A stretch of 64,000 bases of DNA from Deltaproteobacteria bacterium (GTDB lineage Bacteria > Desulfobacterota > JAFDED01). The stretch spans positions 1-64,000 of the forward strand of contig JAFDED010000006.1 of the NCBI GenBank assembly GCA_019310535.1. Direction: 5' to 3'. This document shows, piece by piece, positions 1 through 8,698 of the stretch (the first letter of the stretch is position 1; every line of letters starts with the position of its first letter). Made by a program: the position numbers and the translations under genes. Under the pieces are notes generated by a model. That model did not search any database. It worked only from the letters and a program-made list of their open reading frames with translations, and had not been told where the DNA came from.

Positions 1-76
1 TCATTTCTTCCCCCTCCAGGGAAAAGAAAGTCTTTTGCAGAAGCCTTTTGGGGTATTCCAATACGTATCGTTTCAT
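1..76 (-). CDS. N-terminal fragment of an unrecognised protein, cut by the window edge
   Basis: Only the first 25 codons are present; the gene runs off the left end on the minus strand. It begins MKRYVLEYPKRLL and stays open to base 1. A GGGAGG Shine-Dalgarno at about 86-91 sits nine bases before the ATG at 76, which is why I accept it as a real start. The peptide is basic and shows no signal sequence. I do not recognise a family from so short a piece. Confidence 0.5.
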   Translation of the reverse strand, partial: MKRYVLEYPKRLLQKTFFSLEGEEM

Positions 77-913
77 GATGAACAGCCTCCCATTTATTGT
101 CACGAGAGCCTCCCCGCGGAATTTTACGGCTCAGAACCAGCTCACTGCTCATTTACATGACATATCATCCTCACATGCAACCGGATGGTATTAATGACCG
201 AGTAATTGTTGTATCGTGTTATCAAGGTAAATCAGCAACCATTTCTCTGGACCAAGTTGGTAATTCTATTATTACAAGAACCTGGTACCTGCATGATACG
301 CCTCTTTGTATAAAAAAACCACTCCCGGGAGAAAGAAACAAATTTTACATCCATACGATTAGAAGCCCCGCTACCTTATCCGCCTCATGTGGACGCGGAC
401 CAAAGGCATTACGGCCCAAATTTTCGGAAGATTTGCCCGTTACCTGTGTTCCGGCGTAGTATGCTTTTTTATAATATATTAATCGGCATCCTGGTTGAAA
501 AACTTTAGCCTTCCGGCTTTACGGTATGAAGTTGATGAAAACACATATAATTGATTTCCAATCATTATGCAAAGTGCCTCTGCGCAAAACGGGGGATGAT
601 TACTACAAACATTCTGTGTTCTGAAAAGCGCCTGGTCGGTTCGTGAAAATTATATTGACAGCGAATCCCCAATTATTTTAAATGGTACAGATGCTTTTAA
701 AATATTCTTAATTTTAAGTTTGTCGTGAAGAAACGGATAAACAGTTGGATCAAATATGGGATAACACCAGTAAATGAAAGGACCCGGAAGGCGTGAAGAT
801 GGAAGCGTTTATCGCTTGCGGGGGGCAAGAGATAAGACTTTAAAAGGACGAGCGGACCATTAAAAAACCCTTCGACTTCCACCAGCCCCAAATACCGGCT
901 GAAGGAGAATAAG
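77..913. other. 837-bp AT-rich intergenic region before cyaA
   Basis: No convincing gene. Short open frames on both strands lack ribosome sites and protein-like composition. The useful content is the promoter candidate at 655-683 and the AAGGAG site just before 914. It separates the leftward gene at the window edge from the rightward adenylate cyclase, so it should hold divergent promoters. Confidence 0.5.
655..683 (+). promoter_or_regulatory. possible sigma-70 promoter for the adenylate cyclase gene
   Basis: TTGACA at 655-660, 17 bases, then TTAAAT at 678-683 (4 of 6 matches to TATAAT). It points at the GTG start at 914 and would give a leader of about 220 bases. The -35 is perfect but the -10 is only fair. 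Confidence 0.35.
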
Positions 914-2815
914 GTGATACCGGCAGTCATTGCGAAAAACAAAAAGATTTACCTAGAATACAATAATTTCAGGAAACGAATTTTTTCTGAATTGGCTCCG
1001 AAAGAAAGCGAAGCGATCCTGTACATGTTGCCCTGGCTTCTGAGCATCAATAACCCGGCTTTTCCCGGCTATGTGGGGAATCTCAAGCGGCCCTTTAAAG
1101 TTTTCAATGTCGATAACAACAGAGAGATCAGGAAACGTGAGCCAAGGTTCAAAAGAATGTTCGATTTTCGAGGGGAAACGTCTCTTTTAAAATTCTCTTC
1201 GGACGTGTGTTGGATCCAGGGGATTTATACGATCGGCAGTATTGGCACAATCAACCAGACATCCTTATCCGATTGTGATTTGTGGATCTGCATCGATAAA
1301 AAGGATTATGACGAAACGGCCCGGCACCAGCTCAATCAGAAGATTAATCTGATAAAGGATTGGATGGATGCGAATGTTAAAATGAGCGTTTACTTTTTCG
1401 TTTGTGATATGGAAGACATAAAAAATTGCCGTTTTGGCAATGTAGCTTCGGAAAGCTCCGGCAGCGCCCAAAGGAAAATTCTTAAGGAAGAATTCTACCG
1501 TACTACTGTCCTGATTTGCGGCAAAATCCCGTGCTGGTGGGTATGCTATGACAAAAGCGGGCCTGTAGATTATAATCTCGTGGTTTCTGAATATGAGAAA
1601 GGCCGGTATGGAGACAATGACTTAATTGATTTTGGCAACCTGGAAGCTATCGACAGCAGTGAATATTTTGGTGCAGCGGTGTGGCAGTTCAATAAATCGC
1701 TGACCAGTCCCTTAAAGTCCATCATCAAAATGATCCTGCTCAAAATGTTGATCGAAGCTCCCAAGGAACAGCTCCTTTGCCACCGGTTTCGGGAATCCGT
1801 TCTTGGCAAAAAGAACGATCAAATGTTCTACGATCCCGCTGTTTTTACGATGAATACAATTTTTAATTATTATAAAGACACCAATGACAGCAATCTGAAA
1901 TTTCTAAAAAAATGTTTTTACTTGAGATCAGAGATAAATCTATCTTCAAGAAAATCAACTCTGAAGAAAAAGCTGGCCGGCGAACTTTTTGAACGGAACA
2001 AAATTGATAGGGATGCCCTTATCAGCCTCAACAACTTTGCATCGTGGGATTACCATTCTCAGATAGAATTCGGAACCAGGATATTTGAATTGTTATCAAG
2101 CAGTTACAAAGAAATAACTGCGATGCTGTCCGGCGTTAAAGGAGAGATTGACGCAAAAGATTTAACTATTATAGGCAGAAAAATTTCAGTGTGCCTGGGG
2201 AAAAAGCCACTCAAAATTCCAATTCTTCAGAAACCTACGGACAATTTGAATCTGCCGAAACTCACCATCGGGTTAAAAGGAAACTCCTGGCAGGTCTATG
2301 CACCAAAAAAAAAGCCAAAAACCTTTATTTCCCATCCTGACATTGTTTACTGTTTGGCTTATATGGTTTGGAACGATATTTACGTTCCGGGCCGATTATC
2401 CATGGATCCAAATCCGACATCAGTATCAATTCAGGAGATTTTCAATCTTGCAAACAAGATGAAGCAATTTTTAGGGAATTTTGATATTACAAGCATTAAT
2501 TACGGCTCATTTCTTGAGGAAGAACGGATTACAAAGCTGCTGCTGATAGTGAATTTTGAAAAGCCTCCCTGGGAAAAGCACATTAATGATATTAGCGTCG
2601 TTTATAATAATAATTGGGGCGAGCTGTTTGCCAGAAGATTCGATACTGTACTTAAACTTAAATCCTTTTTGAATAAATTCGGAAAAAACATCGAAGGCCT
2701 GGAAATCAGCTACTATATACAGAGAAACAACTTGTATTATGAAAAAATAATTGAAAGGACAAAAAGAATCGTATCATCAGGGATTCACGATTTGCTTTTC
2801 GACAAAATCAAGTAA
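914..2815 (+). CDS. cyaA: class I adenylate cyclase, short form
   Basis: Makes cyclic AMP from ATP in the cytoplasm. The 633-residue product matches the enterobacterial class I type: an N-terminal LPWLLSINNPAFPGYV block (about 39-54), the nucleotidyltransferase motif GS at 108-109 followed by D120 and D122 in SLSDCDLWICID, and an SSGSAQ..LKEEFYRT block near 180-195. E. coli CyaA is about 848 residues, so the C-terminal regulatory half is much shorter here. The GTG start at 914 has AAGGAG six bases upstream. Codon use is AT-rich. The gene stands alone; no Crp-type regulator is visible in the window. The family call is firm; the regulation (for example by a PTS protein) is unknown. Confidence 0.85.
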   Translation: MIPAVIAKNKKIYLEYNNFRKRIFSELAPKESEAILYMLPWLLSINNPAFPGYVGNLKRPFKVFNVDNNREIRKREPRFKRMFDFRGETSLLKFSSDVCWIQGIYTIGSIGTINQTSLSDCDLWICIDKKDYDETARHQLNQKINLIKDWMDANVKMSVYFFVCDMEDIKNCRFGNVASESSGSAQRKILKEEFYRTTVLICGKIPCWWVCYDKSGPVDYNLVVSEYEKGRYGDNDLIDFGNLEAIDSSEYFGAAVWQFNKSLTSPLKSIIKMILLKMLIEAPKEQLLCHRFRESVLGKKNDQMFYDPAVFTMNTIFNYYKDTNDSNLKFLKKCFYLRSEINLSSRKSTLKKKLAGELFERNKIDRDALISLNNFASWDYHSQIEFGTRIFELLSSSYKEITAMLSGVKGEIDAKDLTIIGRKISVCLGKKPLKIPILQKPTDNLNLPKLTIGLKGNSWQVYAPKKKPKTFISHPDIVYCLAYMVWNDIYVPGRLSMDPNPTSVSIQEIFNLANKMKQFLGNFDITSINYGSFLEEERITKLLLIVNFEKPPWEKHINDISVVYNNNWGELFARRFDTVLKLKSFLNKFGKNIEGLEISYYIQRNNLYYEKIIERTKRIVSSGIHDLLFDKIK

Positions 2816-2985
2816 TTGGAAAGAAATATCCATACCTGAGTTGCAATAACAGCACGATGTAAATGAATCTTACCGTACTTGAATATCTGCACCGCGCAAG
2901 CGCACGTATCGCCTGCAAGTGCCACTCATGCCGCCCGGCATTGCTTCAAAATAATTGACATCTTTGAAATGATAAAGGAATATTC

Positions 2986-4944
2986 ATGACGTATCCGATT
3001 TCAAATTCTTCTTGGAGATCTCACGTGAGTAACCATATAAACCGTTACACCATCGCCTTGAGTCTGCTTGTGCTTTTTATGGTTTCATTTGGCAAATTTA
3101 TCAGTTACCTCCACTGGGATTTTGATGATTCTTTTATCATTTATCGAATTGTGAATAACATCCTCCAGGGTAACGGTTGGGTATATAATATTAATGAAAA
3201 CCATAATCCAAGCACTTCGGTTCTTAATACCGTATTGGTCACCTTGCTTTCGTATGGTATCGGCAACATCCGGTTAGCCGCCCATATTATCGGCCTATTG
3301 TCAATTCTTTGGGCTGGAATTTTTGTATATATTCTTTTTTACAAACGTTTTGGTAACAGCTTCGCCTTGCTCACTGGATTTATCGCGGTGATACAATTGG
3401 CCGACAATTTGACCTGGGGGCTGGAAACCAATTTGTTTATCTGTCTCATTCTTGCGTTTGTACTCCTGGAGGAGCATCACAAGAACTCATGGCCGCTTCT
3501 GGGAATTCTCGTGCTGACTCGTCCTGACGGCGTTTTAATGGTGGGTCTGAAATGGGCGAAGGAATTTTTTTCCCGACGCAGCTATTCACTGAAAGGCGTG
3601 CTTATCGTATCGGTCATTCTGGCACCGTGGGTCATTTTTTCACTTTATCAGTTTAACCAGTTTTTTCCCGACACCTTCAGTCAAAAGGTCTGGCAAGGCA
3701 ATTCGGGGTTCTGGGGTTCCGGGTTGATTTATCTGAAATTTCTGGGGCGCCGGTATGTTCTCAATTCCAGCCTGTTGACAAAGGGACTCATTGCTATTGG
3801 TGGAATCGGCATTATTCTGATGCTGTTAGAACGAAGTCAGTTTTTGTATATATTCCTGTTCGGGATCATCCAACAAACGGCATACATGATCTTCAATGTT
3901 CCAGACTATCACTGGTATCTGGCATTGCCAAACATCCTGATACATATTGCCGCATTCTACACAATAGGCACCGTCTGCAATGGTATTAAAAGACAATTCT
4001 CGGCCAGGTTGCTCAGCAATAACAGCAAGTTTTTCGGCATACCACTACAGGTTGTGGAAAAAGGTTTATTATTGCTCGTTCCGCTAATAATAGGTACGGC
4101 CTTTTTTATTTTCAAGAAAGGGTATGATGATCCTCCGTTCGACCTGAGAGTCTTAAGTTATACACGTATAGTCCGTAGTTTTGATAAGTTATATGGACCG
4201 GGCAGACTTGCCGCGGTTGAAGTGGGGACAATAGGCTTTTATACGGACCGTACCATAGTCGATATAACCGGACTGACATCTTCACAGGGTCAATTCTTGA
4301 CACGAGACAGAATGGATTATTTCTACAAAGATCCACCTGAACTCTTGCTTCTGCACAATCCAATATGGGGTATGGAGGGTAACATTTTTAACGACTACCG
4401 TTTCCCGATTGTTTACGATCTCGGTATGCACCTGGATGACCAAAATCATCCAATGAAATTATATGTGCGTAAGGACCATGTTAACCTGGAAAATATTGCA
4501 TCTTATCTTACAGATTATTATCCTTATTTCCAGCGTGATGATTTTTTTGATGATCTGGTTCTGACCCCTCTGTTTGATGGAAAGTTTTTTCTCGATTCCA
4601 TCAATGGTTATCCGGCCAGCAAAAAACAGTTAGTCATACAAAAAAAAGTTCCGCTGGTTCTCGATGGATGGGCGGTTGATATTCGGCGACGGCAGGCTCC
4701 CCCCAATGTGTTTGTGGTTCTTGAAAACAAAAACAAAGAGAGATATTCACTCCAATGCGAACGGCGCGAACGAAAAGACGTGGCGCATACGTTGGGCGAT
4801 CCTGTTTACCACAAATCCGGTTTTCACTGCGCCGGCCTTACATCCGGTCTGCCGCCAGGAACTTATTCAATGAGACTAATACAGGAAGTAGAAGATGGCA
4901 AATATTGTTATGCAGAACTGAATAACCAAATTCAGATTCCATGA
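2986..4944 (+). CDS. GT-C-like integral membrane glycosyltransferase with C-terminal GW accessory domain
   Basis: A 652-residue polytopic inner-membrane protein. The N-terminal half (about 20-370) has around nine hydrophobic segments. The first loop carries WDFDDSFIIYR (44-54) and an NPSTSVLNT block, the acidic loop signature of GT-C enzymes that use polyprenyl-phosphate sugars. A soluble, probably periplasmic part follows. The last 110 residues contain a GWAVD core near 562, an RRERKDV segment and a SGFHC segment; the same pattern is repeated five times in the next gene. AAGGA lies six bases before the ATG. The sugar donor and acceptor cannot be read from sequence. Its neighbour points to a role in cell-surface polysaccharide or glycoprotein assembly. 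Confidence 0.7.
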   Translation: MTYPISNSSWRSHVSNHINRYTIALSLLVLFMVSFGKFISYLHWDFDDSFIIYRIVNNILQGNGWVYNINENHNPSTSVLNTVLVTLLSYGIGNIRLAAHIIGLLSILWAGIFVYILFYKRFGNSFALLTGFIAVIQLADNLTWGLETNLFICLILAFVLLEEHHKNSWPLLGILVLTRPDGVLMVGLKWAKEFFSRRSYSLKGVLIVSVILAPWVIFSLYQFNQFFPDTFSQKVWQGNSGFWGSGLIYLKFLGRRYVLNSSLLTKGLIAIGGIGIILMLLERSQFLYIFLFGIIQQTAYMIFNVPDYHWYLALPNILIHIAAFYTIGTVCNGIKRQFSARLLSNNSKFFGIPLQVVEKGLLLLVPLIIGTAFFIFKKGYDDPPFDLRVLSYTRIVRSFDKLYGPGRLAAVEVGTIGFYTDRTIVDITGLTSSQGQFLTRDRMDYFYKDPPELLLLHNPIWGMEGNIFNDYRFPIVYDLGMHLDDQNHPMKLYVRKDHVNLENIASYLTDYYPYFQRDDFFDDLVLTPLFDGKFFLDSINGYPASKKQLVIQKKVPLVLDGWAVDIRRRQAPPNVFVVLENKNKERYSLQCERRERKDVAHTLGDPVYHKSGFHCAGLTSGLPPGTYSMRLIQEVEDGKYCYAELNNQIQIP

Positions 4945-5230
4945 TTCTTAAATTTTACTGATAGTTGTAGCCCAGCAGCGATCCAGACTGTTTCAACATC
5001 GATGGTTTCGGGTTCATCCAGGAACACTCAAAGGAAACGGTAATCTTTTCCTGAAAATTTTTTACATTACCACAAAAAGCATATATACTTGCCACAAAGG
5101 ATGCCCCTTAGTACCGCGCCCATAAAAAATCCATAGAACTATCAAATCAACTCAAGGCCAAGGTAAAGAGGTATGTATTGGCCCAGGAATGAAATGAAAC
5201 ATATTGCATCGCCTTTAATAAGAGGCCGCT

Positions 5231-8200
5231 ATGAAATTGTTCTTGAAGGTATTATTTCAACGGCTGTTTTTGCGATCTAAAATTTTCGGTAATCTGGATT
5301 TTTCCCCCTCCGGATACGGCTCTTCGTGCCCAGGACCGGTGATCAGGGGATGGGCGTTCGCCTGGGGCGGCCGCATGGTCAAGGGGCGGGTCCGGTTGGA
5401 CGGAATGGTGTGGCGGGAGTTTGAGCCGTGCATAGAACGCCCGGATGTTCAAAAGGCATGCCGCAAGATTAAAGTACCCGTTCGTTGCGGCTTTGAGATA
5501 TCATGCAATTGGTCGGATCTGCACGCACGCGAGGGGAACCTTACGGTTGAAATCTTCACGGAGGAAGAAACGAAGCTCCTCCTGGGCCCGGTATATATGA
5601 GCCGACCACCTATCATCGGGCACGCGGAATGTCAGCTTTCCGGTGGCCCGGGTAATGAAGTCAACCTGCAGGTCAAGGGTTGGGCGGCGGCGGATGATGG
5701 AATGCCGGTAAGGGTCCGGCTTTCCATAAACGGGTCCCCATGGGGTGAAGGCTATGCCCTTTCGCCATTGGCTCTATCATCGAAAAGCCCTTCCGCCCGG
5801 TTTTCCGGGTTTTTTTTCTACGTGCCGCACCCGGCTTTTCATGGGGCCGGCGATACTCTCAATATTGACTTTTTCGATTATCAGGGGCACATCGTTCCCT
5901 TGCAGCCCCCTGTTCCCAACGAGGTTGGCCCGGCACCCGGTGCACAGGAAGAATCGGGCATCATGTTTCATTGGGATGCCCCCCTGGAAGGACAGCATGT
6001 GCCCCACATCACTATCAGGGGATGGGCTGTCGACCCAAGCAAAGAAATGTCGGAGGTGGTGGCTGTCGTCAATGGCAGGGAGCATCCCGCGGACACAGGG
6101 CTTGAACGACCTGACGTCTTCCAATCCTATCCTCAACTGGAGGGGAGTTTATACAGCGGGTTCGCTCTGGCAATCCCGTGGTCTGAGATGGGAACGGACT
6201 CCGCGCGGATTCGATTGATTTTCAGAGACTGCCGCGGTCGCGAACTGTGTTCCAGCGGGACCAGGCAAGTGCTCCGCAGCACTTTGTCCGGCGGACTGGA
6301 ATTGCGAGCTCCGGTGCAGTATTTCATCGATCATATAGTGGTGGAGGGGTGGGTCTATTCCATCGATCCGGAGCCCGTGGTCGAGACCCTGGTCGACAAT
6401 CAGTGCCTGCACAGCTTTCATCCCACGATCCCGCGGAAAGACCGTGAAAAAATTTTCAAACAACAATTTCCGGCTATATCCGGAGGCACAATCCTGGGGT
6501 TCTCCGAGTGGCTGGACCTCAAGGGAATCCCCCGAAAAGTTTCTTCCCTGGAAGTGCGGGTCCGGAATGCAGCGGGCGAGCAGCAAACACTGGGTTCTCA
6601 GGTTCTCCATCCGTTACCCCGGGTCCAGGCCGGGGTTTACGGTGAGATCGAAGGCCCGTTAAGCGGCGCCGAGATCAGGAGACGTTCCCTGCCCGTGCGT
6701 GGCTGGGTGTTGTTTTCCGAGGGGCTGCCGGTCAGGGGAGAAGTGCTGATCAACGGCCAATACATGAGCGATGTGGAGCTTTTTCAGAGACGGGACGACT
6801 TGCTGCCTGCCGCGCTGTCCATACCATCTTTTTGGTTCAGCGGGTTCCAAACACTGGTGGACCTGTCCGGCCTTTCTGAAGGGCCTTTTGAACTGACCCT
6901 TTGTTTCCACTCAGAGAGAGGGAGTAAAGCGGGCTTTTCACCGATTCGCCTGTATTACCGCCCTGCCAAGAGTGAAACCGCAGAGGAACTTCCTCCCGGC
7001 TTTATAGCCGACGCCGGACGGCGACGTTCGATTGCACAAGTTATCCATCATTCCTCTGCAAGCAACGGGCGTACACATGATCTGGAGGGCCCCTCTTTGA
7101 GAATATGCGCGGCTTCCCATAATTTCAATATTGAGGGGGCGCCCATTTATCTCTATACCCTTCTGTCCCAATTGAGCAGGAAAGGAAAGGTGAATGGCCG
7201 GGTCTTGTCTCCCTTTGCCGGCGAACTCCGGGATTGGTTCGTTCGTGAAGGATTTGATGCTGGAGTCATGGATACCCCCGTTTATCGCGATGCAGACTAC
7301 CACATCTATGAGCAAGCTGTGGCACAGGGATGCAGGATATTGCAGGAAGGCGGTTTTCACCTTGCTCTCGCGAACACGCTGGAGAGCTTCTGGATGGTTG
7401 AGGCCGCCTTTCGGGCCGGGGTCCCTTGCATCTGGAGCATCCATGAATCCATGGACCCGAGGATGTATTATCCTTATAATTGGCCGACTCATGCGCAGCA
7501 GGCACTTCAATGCCTGAGGAAGGCCTATGCACTGGTGTTTGTATCTCACGCCACAAAGGCTTTTTTCATCAATTCCCTCCCGCCTCGCGGGATCCATATG
7601 GTCATCCACTCGGGAATACCCATGAAACCCCTGGATGCGTATATCGAAAGCCAACCCCGCGACACTGTGCGCAGGGAACTGGGCATCGCCCCGGATGAAA
7701 TCGCCATCACAATGATTGGATCCACTTACCCGCTCAAGGGCCAGCACGTTTTTCTGCAGGCAGCCATGGAACTCCTTCACCGGAACCCTTCCCTGAACCT
7801 ATCGTTCTTCGTTGTCGGCGGTGTGCGTGGATTTTATTTCCGTCTTCTGGAGGAAACCGGGGCATCTTTTGATCCCCTGGGGCAAAAAGTCCATCTCCTC
7901 ACGGTAGTCAGAAATATAGAGAATTATTATCGAGCCAGCGATATTCTGGTTTGCGCGTCTTTTAACGAATCCTTTCCGCTGGTGATACTGGAGGGGATGG
8001 CACATGGCCTGCCCATCGTAACGACACCGGTTGTGGGAATCTCCGAGCAATTGCACGACGAGGAGACAGGTCTGTTTTTCCAGCCCGGAAATGTCTCCGA
8101 TCTGGTTGAAAAATTGCAACGCCTCATCGAGAGCCCCGAACGCCGGCGGGCATTGGGCAGCCGTGCATTCCAGGAGGTGCGCAAAGTCTTTACCATTGAT

Positions 8201-8278
8201 CAAATGACCTCACATTATTGGAATCTCTTCCAGCGCGCATGCAGCCCAGGCGCACCGGAGTCAAATCCACTCAATTAA
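5231..8278 (+). CDS. GT4-type glycosyltransferase with five N-terminal GW repeats
   Basis: A 1015-residue protein in two parts. Residues about 28-600 hold five diverged domains of roughly 110-120 residues. Each has a G-W-(A/V) core (near 40, 150, 263, 372 and 490), most also an (E)RPDV-like or RRDDL helix and a following SGF. Residues about 620-1000 are a GT-B glycosyltransferase of family 4: an N-terminal NIEGAPIYLY block near 630, a central Rossmann-like turn, and the E-x7-E motif in NESFPLVILEGMAHGLP near 912-925. There is no signal peptide, so it should act at the cytoplasmic face. The ATG at 5231 follows AGAGG. It lies downstream of the GT-C gene in the same direction. The catalytic domain is certain; the repeats are unnamed to me. 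Confidence 0.8.
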   Translation: MKLFLKVLFQRLFLRSKIFGNLDFSPSGYGSSCPGPVIRGWAFAWGGRMVKGRVRLDGMVWREFEPCIERPDVQKACRKIKVPVRCGFEISCNWSDLHAREGNLTVEIFTEEETKLLLGPVYMSRPPIIGHAECQLSGGPGNEVNLQVKGWAAADDGMPVRVRLSINGSPWGEGYALSPLALSSKSPSARFSGFFFYVPHPAFHGAGDTLNIDFFDYQGHIVPLQPPVPNEVGPAPGAQEESGIMFHWDAPLEGQHVPHITIRGWAVDPSKEMSEVVAVVNGREHPADTGLERPDVFQSYPQLEGSLYSGFALAIPWSEMGTDSARIRLIFRDCRGRELCSSGTRQVLRSTLSGGLELRAPVQYFIDHIVVEGWVYSIDPEPVVETLVDNQCLHSFHPTIPRKDREKIFKQQFPAISGGTILGFSEWLDLKGIPRKVSSLEVRVRNAAGEQQTLGSQVLHPLPRVQAGVYGEIEGPLSGAEIRRRSLPVRGWVLFSEGLPVRGEVLINGQYMSDVELFQRRDDLLPAALSIPSFWFSGFQTLVDLSGLSEGPFELTLCFHSERGSKAGFSPIRLYYRPAKSETAEELPPGFIADAGRRRSIAQVIHHSSASNGRTHDLEGPSLRICAASHNFNIEGAPIYLYTLLSQLSRKGKVNGRVLSPFAGELRDWFVREGFDAGVMDTPVYRDADYHIYEQAVAQGCRILQEGGFHLALANTLESFWMVEAAFRAGVPCIWSIHESMDPRMYYPYNWPTHAQQALQCLRKAYALVFVSHATKAFFINSLPPRGIHMVIHSGIPMKPLDAYIESQPRDTVRRELGIAPDEIAITMIGSTYPLKGQHVFLQAAMELLHRNPSLNLSFFVVGGVRGFYFRLLEETGASFDPLGQKVHLLTVVRNIENYYRASDILVCASFNESFPLVILEGMAHGLPIVTTPVVGISEQLHDEETGLFFQPGNVSDLVEKLQRLIESPERRRALGSRAFQEVRKVFTIDQMTSHYWNLFQRACSPGAPESNPLN

Positions 8279-8698
8279 AACCGGGCTGCAAAAAAAGAAT
8301 TGTCCCTCACTTGCTGTTGATTTTTGAAAAATTAATCCCTGAAAATGACAAATTAGGTCGGTGTTCTCCCTGATAGATAGATTAAGCAATATCGGTTTAT
8401 TGCTCGGTGGTCTATTTCATAAATTGTGTTACGTATAGGGCTGTGTCCTCTTTAAATTGTTCATTCCCTATACTTTGACAGGCTGCCGCGGGTAGAGCAA
8501 AAGGCTTCGCCGGTGAAACCGGCTATGAAAAGGCACGGGCAAGCCTGCGGCTTTGCCCGTTACCCTTACCCTTGTTATAATTTCAAATTGATGCCGGCTT
8601 TACTGGTGAGCCACCGGCACCCAAGCGGGATAAGACGACCGGGTGTTACCGCTTGTGCCCTTACAAAGGCAAGTGTGATGCGGGATACCAAAAGACGT
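8279..8698. other. 420-bp intergenic region between convergent genes
   Basis: Lies between the rightward glycosyltransferase and the leftward glutamate synthase operon. The first half is AT-rich and featureless. The part from about 8480 to 8690 is GC-rich and resembles decayed repeat sequence: its minus strand has GGCACAAGCGGTAACACCCG, which resembles minus-strand GGACACAAAGCGGGAAACCC near 37680. I see no gene and no clear terminator. Confidence 0.4.

Noticed and set aside
97-459. 120-codon open frame on the plus strand
   Set aside because: No ribosome site, odd composition, no family; overlaps the start region of a better supported leftward gene.
697-942. 81-codon open frame on the minus strand
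   Set aside because: Overlaps the start and ribosome site of the adenylate cyclase and has no recognisable product.
7300-7345. Sigma-54-like TGGCAC with TGCA inside the GT4 gene
   Set aside because: Lies in coding sequence with wrong spacing for a -12 element and no gene begins nearby.
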